A stretch of 64,000 nt of DNA from Acidobacteriota bacterium (GTDB lineage Bacteria; Acidobacteriota; Blastocatellia; Pyrinomonadales; Pyrinomonadaceae). Positions 8,913-17,554 of the stretch are shown in pieces. The position numbers were made by a program, and so were the translations under genes. The stretch is from assembly GCA_019639235.1 (NCBI GenBank), contig JAHBSG010000002.1, positions 62,001 through 126,000 of the forward strand, given 5' to 3'. How positions within the stretch are numbered: position 1 is the stretch's first letter; every line of letters begins with the position of its first letter. Under the pieces are notes generated by a model. That model was not told where the DNA came from, did not search any database, and saw nothing but the letters and a program-made list of their open reading frames with translations.

Positions 8913-10097
8913 TTACCTTCGCCGTCGTCCTCTGCCAAATGAACGGTAGCTCTTTACCGGAGCCGCAGGACGCACCTGTTCTCCGCCGAAGTTCGGCAGA
9001 TGAACGCGTTCAACCGCTTGGCCCGTTAGCCGCTCGATGGCACGCATTGTAAGTTCATCTGCGGCGGTTACAAGCGTGATCGCTCGGCCCGTATTGCCGG
9101 CACGGCCAGTTCGGCCGATGCGGTGGACATAGTCCTCCGGGACCTCGGGAATATCATAGTTTATCACGTGTGAGACCGAGTCGATGTCAATTCCACGTGC
9201 GGCAACATCAGTTGCGACAAGGATATTGGTGCGGCCGGTCTTGAAGGAACGAAGTGCCGCCTCCCGCTGCGACTGTGAACGGTCGCCATGGATACGGTTC
9301 GAACGGTGATCCCATCTCTCAAGCACAGTCGCGAGTCGGTCGGCACCGCGCTTTGTGCGGGTGAAGACAAGCACGCGTTCGAACGGCTCGATCTTCAGCA
9401 GTTCGAGCAAGAGCGGCATCTTGTGCTGCTGAGCGACGGGATAGGCAAACTGCTCAATGGTATGAGCCGCCTTGCCTCGCGAACCGACCGAGACGAATTC
9501 GGGGTCTCGGACTATCTGCATCGCGATGGCTTCCATTTCGGGCGACATCGTTGCCGAAAAGAAAAGCGTCTGTCGTTCTTTTGGAACTGCTTTGACGATC
9601 CGCTTGATGGCGGGAAGGAAGCCCATATCGAGCATTCGGTCGGCTTCGTCAAGCACGAGCGTTGTTAGCCCGCTGAAATTGACCATGCCCTGCTCCATGA
9701 AATCGATCAGGCGCCCGGGCGTGGCGATAAGAATATTGACGCCGCGTTCGAGCGACTGGATCTGCTTGCCGTAACCTGAACCGCCGATAATGGCGGCACA
9801 CGTAATGCCCTTCGGGGCAAATTTACGGCATTCGACCTCGATCTGGTTAGCCAGCTCGCGGGTCGGAGCAAGAACAAGGACGCGAAGTCCGCGGCCCGGC
9901 TTTTTCTCGAATTTCTGGAGGATCGGCAGGAGGAACGCAGCAGTTTTGCCTGTTCCGGTTTGTGCCGTTCCGATGACGTCGCCGCCCCGGAGCACGATCG
10001 GGATGGCCTGTTGTTGAATGGGTGTAGGCTCGGTAAAGCCCATCTGCTCGCACTTTGCCGCAATATCGGCGCGCAAGCCAAGTTCACTAAAACTCAT
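8913..10097 (-). CDS. rhlE: DEAD-box ATP-dependent RNA helicase, RhlE-like
   Basis: 394 residues carrying all helicase motifs in order: Q-motif MGFTEPTPIQQQAIPIVL, Walker A AQTGTGKT, PTRELA, DEAD, SAT, the second RecA domain with VFTRTKRGADRLA, ATDVAARGIDI and HRIGRTGRAG. The short basic tail (SYRSFGRGRRRR) and the compact core fit the RhlE group, which unwinds short RNA duplexes in ribosome assembly and RNA decay. The gene has a leader of about 360 bp with no other gene, a feature often seen for cold-regulated helicase mRNAs, but no specific leader element could be identified. Confidence 0.92.
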   Translation of the reverse strand: MSFSELGLRADIAAKCEQMGFTEPTPIQQQAIPIVLRGGDVIGTAQTGTGKTAAFLLPILQKFEKKPGRGLRVLVLAPTRELANQIEVECRKFAPKGITCAAIIGGSGYGKQIQSLERGVNILIATPGRLIDFMEQGMVNFSGLTTLVLDEADRMLDMGFLPAIKRIVKAVPKERQTLFFSATMSPEMEAIAMQIVRDPEFVSVGSRGKAAHTIEQFAYPVAQQHKMPLLLELLKIEPFERVLVFTRTKRGADRLATVLERWDHRSNRIHGDRSQSQREAALRSFKTGRTNILVATDVAARGIDIDSVSHVINYDIPEVPEDYVHRIGRTGRAGNTGRAITLVTAADELTMRAIERLTGQAVERVHLPNFGGEQVRPAAPVKSYRSFGRGRRRR

Positions 10098-10457
10098 TAA
10101 ATTTTTTCTCTCTATCGGTAACTCAGATCACAACGTGCGAAACTACAATGTCCGCCGGGCTGCATCGATGCGGTCCCTTCGGCTCCAAGGCGAAAATGTC
10201 CTTTCGCCGTCAGGGCAAATGATCTAAGTTGGGCAAAGAAGCTTTCTTACGGTGGGTTGAGACTTTCGGTGTAACGGTTGCAGCGAATGACCAACGCGAG
10301 AGCGTGCGGACAATCCCGCACAACTTCTGACTCTATCTACGAACCAACTCCCGAAATATCCATGCCTGCCTTCACAGCGAAGGCCTGCTTACCGTCGACA
10401 AAAGAGAGAAGGAATTATCAAACCAATAGAGTACAATAATTTAGCTCGATTAGCAAG
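10098..10457. other. Gene-free leader/intergenic region of the helicase gene
   Basis: No convincing gene. It contains a hairpin at 10189-10208 (GGCGAAA / TTTCGCC, loop ATGTCC) and an AT-rich stretch next to the helicase start. A long 5' leader for the helicase is possible; no known RNA family recognised. Confidence 0.4.
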
Positions 10458-12011
10458 CTAATTTTCCCGAAGCCATTCGGCTACAACGTCGCGAGGCTGA
10501 CGCTTGTTGCCATCGACCTCAAAGTTCATCTTACGCATCTCATCAGTCGAAATGGTGTTACGAAGGCGTTCAAAGGCCGCTCGCAGCAGTTGCGCCTTTT
10601 CTTGGCGGGCAACAAAAACTGCTTCATAGGGTGGGAAGTACCGCCGGTCGTCCTCAAGCTGAAAAAGGTCAAGTGCTGAGATAAGCCCGTCGGTCGAATT
10701 GCCGGCAATAATGTCGAGCTCGCCCGCGGCAAGTGCACGGTAGGTCAGGGAAAGGTCCATTTCGCGCGGCTGCCGGGCGAACGCAAACCCGTACGCACGA
10801 ACGAAACCCAGATAGCCATCGGCCCGCGACATGAAGTCCTGGCCAAATCCGGCCTGCCAATCGCGAGAAACCGGAACGGCGTCTGAGACGGTACGAAGTC
10901 CCTGTTTTCTGGCGACATCGCCGCGAATCAGGATCGCGAAGTCATTAGCAAAACCGAGCGGCGGGCTGAGTACGAGCCCGAAGTCCTTCGCATATGATGC
11001 GGCAGTCTCGCGATAGACCGCTTCGGGATCGGTGATCGGATCGCGTTTCAGGATCGCCGTAAAGGCCGTGCCCGTATATTCGGGATAAACGTCGACCGCT
11101 TTGGCGAGGAGCGACTCGTGCGGGAGGTTTCCGCCGAGTTCGAACTGCCGCTCGACCGCAAAGCCCTCTCTCTCGAGCATTTGGGCAAGAATCTCGGCGA
11201 GGATGATCGATTCCGTGAAGTCCTTTGAACCGACGACGATCCGTTCACCGGTCGCGGGCAGTTCGCCCGATCGGCCTACCGCGGATCGAAAGCCCCCGGA
11301 ACCGCCGAGGATCGCGACCGCCGCCAACACCCCGGCGATTCCCAAGCCGATGATCCGGCGGCGGGTCCGCTGTGCCCTTTCACCGATGGCGAAGGAACGC
11401 TCGATCTGGCCAAGTGCGAGGTCGAAGAGCAACGCGAGCAATGCCGAAGCGACAGCACCGGCGATCAGGAGATTGTTATCATTTTGCCGAAGCCCGCGAA
11501 AGATGTAAGTGCCCAAGCCGCCCGCACCGACCGCGGCGGCGACCGTTGCGACACCGACGGAGATCACGACCGCGACACGAATGCCGGTAAGGATCACCGG
11601 GGCCGCAAGCGGAAGCTCGACGAGCAGAAGACGCTCTGAGTCGGTCATTCCCATCGCGACGGCGGTCTCGCGGATCTTGGGGTCGATGCCGAGAATGCCC
11701 GTCACCGTATTGCGAATCACCGGCAGCAGAGCGTAAAGAGCAAGCGCGATGACGGCCGTCCGCGCACCGATGCCGCCGATGAAGGGCAGCGGTATCAAAA
11801 GGCCAAAGAGAGCAAGGCTTGGCACCGTCTGCATCACATTGGCAAAGCCGAGCACCGGCACCTGCAGCGAGCGGACACGCGTCAGCAGAACGCCGAGCGG
11901 GAGGCCGAGCACGACGGCAAATGCGGTCGAGAGCATCACGATGACGATGTGCTCGCGGGTCAGCATCATCAGTTCCCGCCAATTTGCCGTGATGAAATCG
12001 AGAAAGCTCAT
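10458..12011 (-). CDS. Osmoprotectant ABC transporter permease fused to its substrate-binding domain (ProWX/OpuCB-CC type)
   Basis: 517 residues. Residues ~1-210 are a BPD permease domain with six helices and the EAA-like loop (ETAVAMGMTDSERLLLVELP). A further helix near 225-245 leads into a periplasmic binding protein of the OpuAC/QAT class (VGSKDFTESIILAEILAQML; GGNLPHESLLAKAVDVYPEY; GNSTDGLISALDLFQLEDD). The family imports glycine betaine, choline, carnitine or related compounds; which of these is not readable from sequence. Fusion of permease and receptor is known in this family. The start overlaps the ATPase stop by 4 bp (ATGA), so the pair is translationally coupled. Confidence 0.9.
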   Translation of the reverse strand: MSFLDFITANWRELMMLTREHIVIVMLSTAFAVVLGLPLGVLLTRVRSLQVPVLGFANVMQTVPSLALFGLLIPLPFIGGIGARTAVIALALYALLPVIRNTVTGILGIDPKIRETAVAMGMTDSERLLLVELPLAAPVILTGIRVAVVISVGVATVAAAVGAGGLGTYIFRGLRQNDNNLLIAGAVASALLALLFDLALGQIERSFAIGERAQRTRRRIIGLGIAGVLAAVAILGGSGGFRSAVGRSGELPATGERIVVGSKDFTESIILAEILAQMLEREGFAVERQFELGGNLPHESLLAKAVDVYPEYTGTAFTAILKRDPITDPEAVYRETAASYAKDFGLVLSPPLGFANDFAILIRGDVARKQGLRTVSDAVPVSRDWQAGFGQDFMSRADGYLGFVRAYGFAFARQPREMDLSLTYRALAAGELDIIAGNSTDGLISALDLFQLEDDRRYFPPYEAVFVARQEKAQLLRAAFERLRNTISTDEMRKMNFEVDGNKRQPRDVVAEWLREN

Positions 12012-12853
12012 AAAGCAACGGTCTCAAGATATGCCCTCGCGAGCGGCAGGGTGGCCGCCGCGAAATCCTTTGGCGTCCCGAGAAAAACGATTCGTCCCTT
12101 TTCCATCAGCGCGATCCGCGAGCCGAGAAGCATCGCTTCATGAAGGTCGTGCGTAACGAAGACGGCGGTCTTGCCAAGCTCGCGGACGATGCGAGCAAAT
12201 TCCTGCTGAAGTGCGGCACGGGTCAGGGCATCGAGAGCGCCAAAGGGTTCATCAAGCAGCAGCAGATCGGGATCAGCAACAAGAGCTCGCGCAACTCCGA
12301 GACGCTGCCGCTGGCCGCCGGAAAGTTCGTGCGGAAAACGGGCCGCGAAGCGGTCCGGCGCGAGATCAACAAGCTCAAGCATTTCGGCAACTCGGTTTTC
12401 GATAGATGAACTGTCGAGGCCTGCAAGCCGCAAGGGCAGTCCGACATTTTCCGAGACGGTCATGTGCGGGAACAAGCCGCCTTCTTGCAGCACGTAGCCG
12501 ATGCCGCGGCGGAGCTCGACCGCATCGACCGCGAGAGTTGAGCGGCCATTTACCAAAACCTCGCCCTCAGTGGGTTCGATAAGGCGATTGATGAGTTTAA
12601 GAGTCGTCGTCTTGCCGCAGCCCGATTCGCCGAGCAGGACAAGTGTCTCGCCGCGGGTGACCGCGAGGTCGATCTCGGCAAGCATTTGCACGCCGTCGAC
12701 GGCAAAGCCGACGGAGCGGAATTCGATGATCTTGTCGTCGCTATTAGTCACTTCGATTCGAGCATTCGCAACAACGTATTCTGCCACAATTTTGCCCTTA
12801 TTGAACGGGTCTTGTATCTTTAACGGTGTCCCGGCAAGGGCCGTAGAATGCAT
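12008..12853 (-). CDS. Osmoprotectant ABC transporter ATP-binding protein (ProV/OpuCA type)
   Basis: 281 residues from the farthest ATG. Walker A GESGCGKTTTLKLINRL, Q-loop VLQEGGLFPHMTV, signature LSGGQRQRLGVARALVADPD, Walker B LLLLDEPFGALDALTR and switch His VFVTHDLHEAM are intact. The family N-terminus normally begins at IIEFRSVGF, so the GTG at 12751 is a better start: the 12853 ATG overlaps the divergent lipoprotein start (CATATG) and leaves no promoter space. No C-terminal CBS pair is present, unlike OpuAA/ProV. It energises the downstream fused permease-receptor. Confidence 0.9.
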   Translation of the reverse strand: MHSTALAGTPLKIQDPFNKGKIVAEYVVANARIEVTNSDDKIIEFRSVGFAVDGVQMLAEIDLAVTRGETLVLLGESGCGKTTTLKLINRLIEPTEGEVLVNGRSTLAVDAVELRRGIGYVLQEGGLFPHMTVSENVGLPLRLAGLDSSSIENRVAEMLELVDLAPDRFAARFPHELSGGQRQRLGVARALVADPDLLLLDEPFGALDALTRAALQQEFARIVRELGKTAVFVTHDLHEAMLLGSRIALMEKGRIVFLGTPKDFAAATLPLARAYLETVAL

Positions 12854-13711
12854 ATGACCGCAAACAACCGAGCCTCATTTCTCGCGATCTGTTTCCTCGC
12901 GGCGGCCATTATTGGCTGCACCCAAACATCGGAGCAAACGAACAATAATTTCAATGTCGCCGGTGACCAAGGCAATGCAGCCGTACAAATTGAAGCTGGC
13001 GGCGGCGAGGTAAAAACCGAGGACCCGGCCGTGCTGGTTGCTGATCTCTACAAGCAGCACGACGCCCAGAAGAGCCCTTTTTTCCAGAAGGACCGCGGGC
13101 GGATAGACAAATATTTCGCCAAGCCACTTTCGGACCTCATCTTTCGCGACGCGACCAACCCGATCGACCAGGCAGGTGCGATCGGCGCCGACCCGCTCTA
13201 CGACGGCCAGGACTTTGAGATAAAGAACTTTGCGGTCGGGAAGTCTGACGTTGAGGGCGACAAAGCGACGGTTCCGGTTACCTTCGAGAATTTTGGCGAA
13301 AAGAAAAAGGTGACTGTTTCGCTTACGCTCGCCAATAACGCATGGAAGATCTCGGACATCCGCTACGACCACGGGGCCTCGCTTCTTGCAATGTTTCGCG
13401 AGGCCTACGGCGACGGCAAGACCAATGCTCCGCCGATCAAGAATGTGCCCGGCGAATTTGAGGGCACCTACCGTGTCGGCGAAACGACCTGTACGGTTAA
13501 GCCCGCGAAATCGGCATTTGAGGTCAGATGGGCAAAAGGAAGCGGGGTCGAAACGTTCCGGTTCGAAGGCCGGGACGCGAAGGGGATCAATTTCGTCTCC
13601 GAACCCGAACCGGGCAAATACAACGTCTTTACTTTCACCGACGAAAACTACGACTCCGGCACCTTCTCCCGCCCCGACGGGAAGGTCTTCAAAGTAAGCC
13701 GGGCTAGGTAA
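12848..13711 (+). CDS. Lipoprotein with DUF3828-like domain
   Basis: 287 residues (or 285 from the second ATG at 12854). The signal peptide ASFLAICFLAAAIIGC ends in a lipobox Cys near residue 24, so it is probably membrane-anchored in the periplasm. The middle (FFQKDRGRIDKYFAKPLSDL; VPVTFENFGEKKKVTVSLTL; NNAWKISDIRYD) resembles DUF3828 / NTF2-like proteins that carry a cone-shaped fold of unknown function. The last ~80 residues form a separate beta-rich segment (GTYRVGETTCTVKPAKSAFE). Divergent from the ABC transporter; no functional link is evident. Confidence 0.72.
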   Translation: MHMTANNRASFLAICFLAAAIIGCTQTSEQTNNNFNVAGDQGNAAVQIEAGGGEVKTEDPAVLVADLYKQHDAQKSPFFQKDRGRIDKYFAKPLSDLIFRDATNPIDQAGAIGADPLYDGQDFEIKNFAVGKSDVEGDKATVPVTFENFGEKKKVTVSLTLANNAWKISDIRYDHGASLLAMFREAYGDGKTNAPPIKNVPGEFEGTYRVGETTCTVKPAKSAFEVRWAKGSGVETFRFEGRDAKGINFVSEPEPGKYNVFTFTDENYDSGTFSRPDGKVFKVSRAR

Positions 13712-13754
13712 GAGCGTCATTTAGAGCGGAAGCGTTCGAACGGAATTCAAGAAT

Positions 13755-14072
13755 TCACTCGGGTCGGAAACGTGTCAGATCAGGATTAGGTCGTCGATGA
13801 TCGTCCCGACTGGAGCTTTTTTGAGAGACGACGATCAAGCCCGGACACGTCTCGACCTCAATGAACTTGGCGAAGTGATGTGGCATCGTTCTTCGATCGT
13901 GAGTAACAAGAATACGTCCTTCGCTCGCTGCCAATGCGAGGACGGTGGAATCATCGAGTCCATCAAGCGAGGCGTCGGACGCGGTGCGGAAATCGATCTC
14001 CGGAGCGCGTCGGGTGACGCCATTGAGAATGTCCTCGTTGAGGTCTGAATCGGCCTGGAACTTGATCTTCAT
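13755..14072 (-). CDS. DUF5615-family PIN-like protein (putative toxin), copy 1
   Basis: 105 residues. It has the Mut7-C/DUF5615 layout: an acidic residue near the N-terminus (KIKFQADSDLNEDILNGV), a middle acidic site (DDSTVLALAASEGRILVTHD) and the motif THDRRTMPHHF. The family is a PIN-like nuclease fold usually paired with DUF433 proteins, and here the DUF433 gene lies 3 bp upstream. The first conserved Asp is present in ADSDLN, but the C-terminal third (SSRDDHRRPNPDLTRFRPE) looks unusual and may reflect divergence or a late frameshift. Confidence 0.75.
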   Translation of the reverse strand: MKIKFQADSDLNEDILNGVTRRAPEIDFRTASDASLDGLDDSTVLALAASEGRILVTHDRRTMPHHFAKFIEVETCPGLIVVSQKSSSRDDHRRPNPDLTRFRPE

Positions 14073-14075
14073 CGA

Positions 14076-14402
14076 TCACGAGACGGCAAGGTCGTTTCGG
14101 GCGGTCTGCATTCGTTCGTACCACTTTGAGTGAGTGCTCTTTGATGTTGAGGCTAGCTCATCAAAAAGCTGCTCGCTTGCGAGCAAAGATCTATCCACTT
14201 CCTCCTGATTCGCCAAGTAGAACGCGATTGCTCCATAGACCGCCTCAAGCGAAAGCGTTGGGAATGACCGTTGAATGGACTCGGGAGATGCTCCACGCTG
14301 AAAGGAATTTACGATTGAGTCAAGCGATACGCGCGATCCTGCGATTCGATATCCGCCTTCGGTTTTTTCAACGTATTCGGTCATAGGAAAAATTGATTCC
14401 AC
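14076..14402 (-). CDS. DUF433-family antitoxin-like protein, copy 1
   Basis: 108 residues from a GTG start, or 102 from the ATG at 14384. The DUF433 core is [40 protein letters not shown] and [18 protein letters not shown], a small HTH-like fold. These proteins are encoded immediately before DUF5615 proteins and are taken to be their antitoxins. Spacing of 3 bp to the partner supports one transcription unit. Not experimentally proven as a class in general. Confidence 0.8.
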   Translation of the reverse strand: MESIFPMTEYVEKTEGGYRIAGSRVSLDSIVNSFQRGASPESIQRSFPTLSLEAVYGAIAFYLANQEEVDRSLLASEQLFDELASTSKSTHSKWYERMQTARNDLAVS

Positions 14403-14406
14403 CTCG

Positions 14407-14973
14407 CTAGTGCCAACAATGCTCCTCTTTGTATCTGAAATAGTCTGTGAACTGAGACTTCAACTTACCATTCACGAATTTTTTCATTGTGCCTTTGAAG
14501 ACCTTTTCGCCGTCCGAGAACTGTGAGCCCGGTTGAAACTGACCGTCCAACTGATAGCGGATTCTCCGCTGTGTCTTTGTCGTAAATGAAAGGCGATCGT
14601 CGTTAGAGGACGTCGATTCTGCACTGAAGTCATCCGTTTCGTTCGCCTCACCATTTGGGTGTGAGGTCAGGACCACCGCTTTCCATTGAACCTTCCCTTC
14701 ATGCTCGTGGCCGCTCACCGATACCGTCCAAACTTCGGGCATACCCTTGAACTCGTCCGGGATCAACCACATGCTCGAAGGTCTGTCGCGGGACAAATCG
14801 CCGTCAACTAAAGCAGGCGTCTCATCCTCTATTCCTTTACTTGCGTTGCGCGGTTCTCCCAATACGGCGATCTCGGGGACCTCGGTGCCGACTATCGAAA
14901 GTGGCGTAGTGAAGACGTAATATAGCCCCGTGCCAATCACGAAAGTTACCAACAATACAAACGGTCTCCTCAT
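14407..14973 (-). CDS. Hypothetical membrane-anchored protein
   Basis: 188 residues from [20 protein letters not shown], a signal anchor; the remainder is polar and would lie outside the membrane ([39 protein letters not shown]). Not recognised. Beta-rich with a two-part pattern of charged strands. It sits between guaA and the DUF433/DUF5615 pair on the same strand, but its 60-bp gap to guaA and lower GC use suggest an accessory gene. Confidence 0.6.
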   Translation of the reverse strand: MRRPFVLLVTFVIGTGLYYVFTTPLSIVGTEVPEIAVLGEPRNASKGIEDETPALVDGDLSRDRPSSMWLIPDEFKGMPEVWTVSVSGHEHEGKVQWKAVVLTSHPNGEANETDDFSAESTSSNDDRLSFTTKTQRRIRYQLDGQFQPGSQFSDGEKVFKGTMKKFVNGKLKSQFTDYFRYKEEHCWH

Positions 14974-15032
14974 ATTTCTAAGTGTAGGGTTGACTTCCTC
15001 GTAGGTCAACGATTTTCTGCACCGGAAATCTG

Positions 15033-16577
15033 CTACTCCCATTCGATCGTACTTGGCGGTTTTGACGAGATGTCGTAGACGACGCGGTTGATGCCGCGGA
15101 CCTCGCTGGTTATCCGCGATGAGACGGCGGCGAGAAAGTCGTGCGGAAGCCGTGCCCAATCGGCGGTCATTCCGTCGGTCGAGGTAACTGCGCGTAGTGC
15201 GACGGTCTTCTCGTAGGTACGGAAGTCGCCCATTACGCCGACCGACTGGATCGGCAGCAGCACAGCAAATGCCTGCCAAACCTCGCGATAGAGCCCGAAG
15301 TTGTGCAACTCTTCGATAAAGATCTTGTCCGCTTTTTGGAGAAGCTCTACCTTCTCGGGTGTGATGTCGCCGAGGATGCGGACGCCTAGGCCGGGGCCGG
15401 GAAACGGATGGCGTTCGAGGATCATCTCCGGGATGCCAAGGTCGCGGCCGATGTTGCGGACCTCGTCCTTGAAAAGCTCCCGAAGCGGCTCGATCAGCTT
15501 GAGGTTCATCTTCTCCGGCAGGCCGCCGACGTTGTGGTGCGTCTTGATCGTAACCGAAGCCCCTCGAAGGCTGACGGATTCGATCACATCCGGGTAAAGC
15601 GTGCCCTGGACGAGCCATTTCACATCGCCGATCTTGTGCGCTTCGGCGTCGAAAACGTCGATGAACTTGCCGCCGATCGCCTTGCGCTTCTGCTCGGGGT
15701 CGCTGATGCCCGCAAGCACCGAATAGAACTCGGCCGAGGCATCGACGCCGACGACGTTAAGGTGCAGATTGTCCTCATAAACCTTGAGCGTGTCCTCAAA
15801 TTCGCGGTAGCGGAGCAGGCCGTTGTTAACGAAGATGCACGTCTGCCGGCCGCCGATCGCTTCGTGGACAAGCGCCGCCGCGACGGTCGAATCGACCCCG
15901 CCCGAGAGCCCGCAGACGACGCGGTCGTCCGGGCCGACCGTTTCACGAATTCGCTCGATCTCTTCCTTGATAAAGCTCGCCGGTGTCCAGTCGCCCTTGC
16001 ACCCGCAGATGTTGAAAAGGAAATTGCGGAGCACTTCTTTGCCAAGCGGCGTGTGCGAGACCTCGGGGTGAAACTGCACGCAGTAGATGCCGCGTTCGTC
16101 CGATTCCATCGCCGTGATGACGTCGCCGGTCGTTGCGGTTTTGTGAAAGCCGGGCGGTATCTCGGTGACGTGGTCGCCGTGGCTCATCCAAACGTCGAGC
16201 TCGAACGGCAGTTCGTTGAAGAGCCGCGTCGAGCCGCTCAGCACCTTGAGCTTGGCGTGGCCATATTCGCGACGAGCGGCCGGTTCGCTCCGCCCGCCGA
16301 GGTCGATGGCGGCGAGCTGCATCCCATAGCAGATGCCGAGTATCGGAGCCGCGATCTTGTCGTAAAACCCGGGCTCGATCCGCGGCGCGTCCTCGTCCGT
16401 TACGCTCGATGGCCCGCCCGAAAGAATGACGCCCTTTGGCTGCTTTGCGGCGATCGCCTCGGCCGCAAGATGAAAGGGATGTATCTCGCAATAAACGCCC
16501 TGTTCGCGGACGCGGCGGGCGATAAGCTGCGTGTACTGCGAGCCAAAATCGAGGATAACGATGAGTTCGTGCTGCAA
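15033..16577 (-). CDS. guaA: GMP synthase (glutamine-hydrolysing)
   Basis: 514 residues from a TTG start at 16577, preceded by AAGGAG with 8-nt spacing; the reading frame stays open upstream but without homology. Glutamine amidotransferase domain: VILDFGSQYTQLIARRV, GVILSGGPSSV, nucleophile in LGICYGMQLAA and VQFHPEVSHT. ATP-pyrophosphatase domain: P-loop CGLSGGVDSTVAAALVHEA. C-terminal dimerization domain ends YDISSKPPSTIEWE, the usual GuaA end. It converts XMP to GMP in the cytoplasm with glutamine and ATP. Length and motifs are standard. Confidence 0.97.
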   Translation of the reverse strand: MQHELIVILDFGSQYTQLIARRVREQGVYCEIHPFHLAAEAIAAKQPKGVILSGGPSSVTDEDAPRIEPGFYDKIAAPILGICYGMQLAAIDLGGRSEPAARREYGHAKLKVLSGSTRLFNELPFELDVWMSHGDHVTEIPPGFHKTATTGDVITAMESDERGIYCVQFHPEVSHTPLGKEVLRNFLFNICGCKGDWTPASFIKEEIERIRETVGPDDRVVCGLSGGVDSTVAAALVHEAIGGRQTCIFVNNGLLRYREFEDTLKVYEDNLHLNVVGVDASAEFYSVLAGISDPEQKRKAIGGKFIDVFDAEAHKIGDVKWLVQGTLYPDVIESVSLRGASVTIKTHHNVGGLPEKMNLKLIEPLRELFKDEVRNIGRDLGIPEMILERHPFPGPGLGVRILGDITPEKVELLQKADKIFIEELHNFGLYREVWQAFAVLLPIQSVGVMGDFRTYEKTVALRAVTSTDGMTADWARLPHDFLAAVSSRITSEVRGINRVVYDISSKPPSTIEWE

Positions 16578-16744
16578 GCGGTAAGCTCCTTTTGGGTAAA
16601 TGCCGATTATACGCGGAAACCCCCGATTGTCCGAAAGATGGGTTGTTTCGGGGCAACGACGCTGCAGAGTGCCGAGTCCGTATCGGTCGAGGTTTCCTAT
16701 ATTGGACCTTCTTTGTTTCATTTTTCGTCGAGGCCATACATTCC

Positions 16745-16816
16745 TGAAACAGTTGAAACGCATGAAAGAAATGAAACACCTGAAACACTTGAAATGCGTG
16801 AAACGGCTGAAACGGG
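16745..16816. repeat. Eight 9-bp direct repeats of TGAAACNNN
   Basis: Eight consecutive units share TGAAA (two units differ at the sixth base) with variable last three bases. They lie in the gene-free stretch upstream of guaA (16578-17149). Too short and regular for CRISPR. Confidence 0.9.
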
Positions 16817-16826
16817 CGGGCTCGGA

Positions 16827-16948
16827 GATTTGGGATTTGGGATTTGCATCGTTGCGTTGTCAATTGTTAATTGGACCATCGTTAATTGGTTAAAAATGGA
16901 CTGTGGTCTCGTTCCCAACGGCTCACTGCTTACTGCTCACCGCTCACT
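16827..16948. repeat. Two 7-bp-period repeat patches upstream of guaA
   Basis: 16827-16847 is GATTTGG, GATTTGG, GATTTGC. 16921-16948 is GCTCACT, GCTTACT, GCTCACC, GCTCACT. Between them GTTAATTGG-like words recur (16866-16890). These are heptanucleotide repeats with different words, reminiscent of the STRR repeats described in cyanobacteria. Confidence 0.85.
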
Positions 16949-17004
16949 TCACCCCGCTGTCCATTCTCGTAAGCCTTCGATCGAAAGCGAATGGCGATCC
17001 GTGA

Positions 17005-17087
17005 GATACGGAAGATACGGATGATATGAAAGTTCTGGAGAGTTGCGAAGTTTCGAGAGTTGCGAAGTTTCGAAAGTTGCGAAGTTC
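17005..17087. repeat. 9-bp and 17-bp direct repeats
   Basis: 17005-17031 holds GATACGGAA, GATACGGAT and GATATGAAA. 17038-17087 holds GAGAGTTGCGAAGTTTC twice exactly and once more with one change and one deletion. Confidence 0.88.
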
Positions 17088-17093
17088 AGAGTG

Positions 17094-17133
17094 CGGGCTT
17101 CAGCCCGTTGTTTTGAGTCCCGGCTTTAGCCGG
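17094..17133. repeat. Two small GC hairpins
   Basis: CGGGCT-TC-AGCCCG at 17094-17107 and CCGGCT-TT-AGCCGG at 17120-17133. Their CT..AG-centred pattern resembles the hairpin array at 31441-31603. Confidence 0.75.
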
Positions 17134-17149
17134 CGGTACGAGCTACGCC

Positions 17150-17545
17150 TTAGTGCGTGACCAATTGCAGAGGCCCTGTGTCAGAGACCCGCGCGTCAGC
17201 AAGGGCGTAACATCCGACATAGCCCGCCGGAGTCGTCGAAGACGACGCCACTAAGGTAGCCCACGTCGAAAGACGTGGGTCGCGTTTCGCAAAACGAACG
17301 GAACCGTCGAAGACGGTGGCATTCTGCCAATGAGATTTTTCAAACCACGAAAGAAGAAAGGAATAAAAAAAGAACGCCAGCAGATCAACCGAGATGAAGC
17401 GGCCGAGGCGCGGGTCGTAGAAGCGGGCACGGGAGAATTGCAGTCCGGTGAACGAATCGAACTCTCTTCCGGTGAACTGATACCGCGTCGGGAAAGCCGC
17501 GTTCGTCGCGTTCCCAAAGGCATCATAGCCCGTCTGTGCTGTCAA
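17150..17545 (-). pseudogene. Displaced RHS core fragment (third copy)
   Basis: 131 residues starting MTAQTGYDAFGNATNAAFPT and covering FTGREFDSFTGLQFSRARFY and DPRLGRFIS, the end of an RHS core. The usual EDPIGFAGGDVNLYGY hallmark is replaced by VDLLAFFFYSF, so the fragment breaks off and runs into repeat DNA (FLLSWFEKSHWQNATV) that is also found at the far end of the RHS block. Core homology starts at about 17553, right at the stop of the preceding small gene. It looks like the remnant of an orphan RHS tip module that lost its toxin. Confidence 0.65.
17232..17317. repeat. Three short hairpins at the left edge of the RHS block
   Basis: GTCGTC-GAA-GACGAC (17232-17246), CCCACGTC-GAAA-GACGTGGG (17260-17279) and ACCGTC-GAA-GACGGT (17303-17317), all with GAA-type loops. 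Similar hairpin words occur at 21247-21345. Confidence 0.8.
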
Positions 17546-17554
17546 AGAACCCGA

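Noticed and set aside
16745..16816. The 9-bp repeats as a CRISPR array
   Set aside because: Units are 9 bp with no spacers of 30 bp or so and no cas genes.
16600..16893. Lys-rich 97-residue frame over the TGAAAC repeats
   Set aside because: The sequence is a direct translation of the repeat without start context or homology.
15408..17024. A 538-residue open frame on the plus strand opposite guaA
   Set aside because: It is antisense to a complete guaA, has no homology, and arises from the GC-rich codon pattern.
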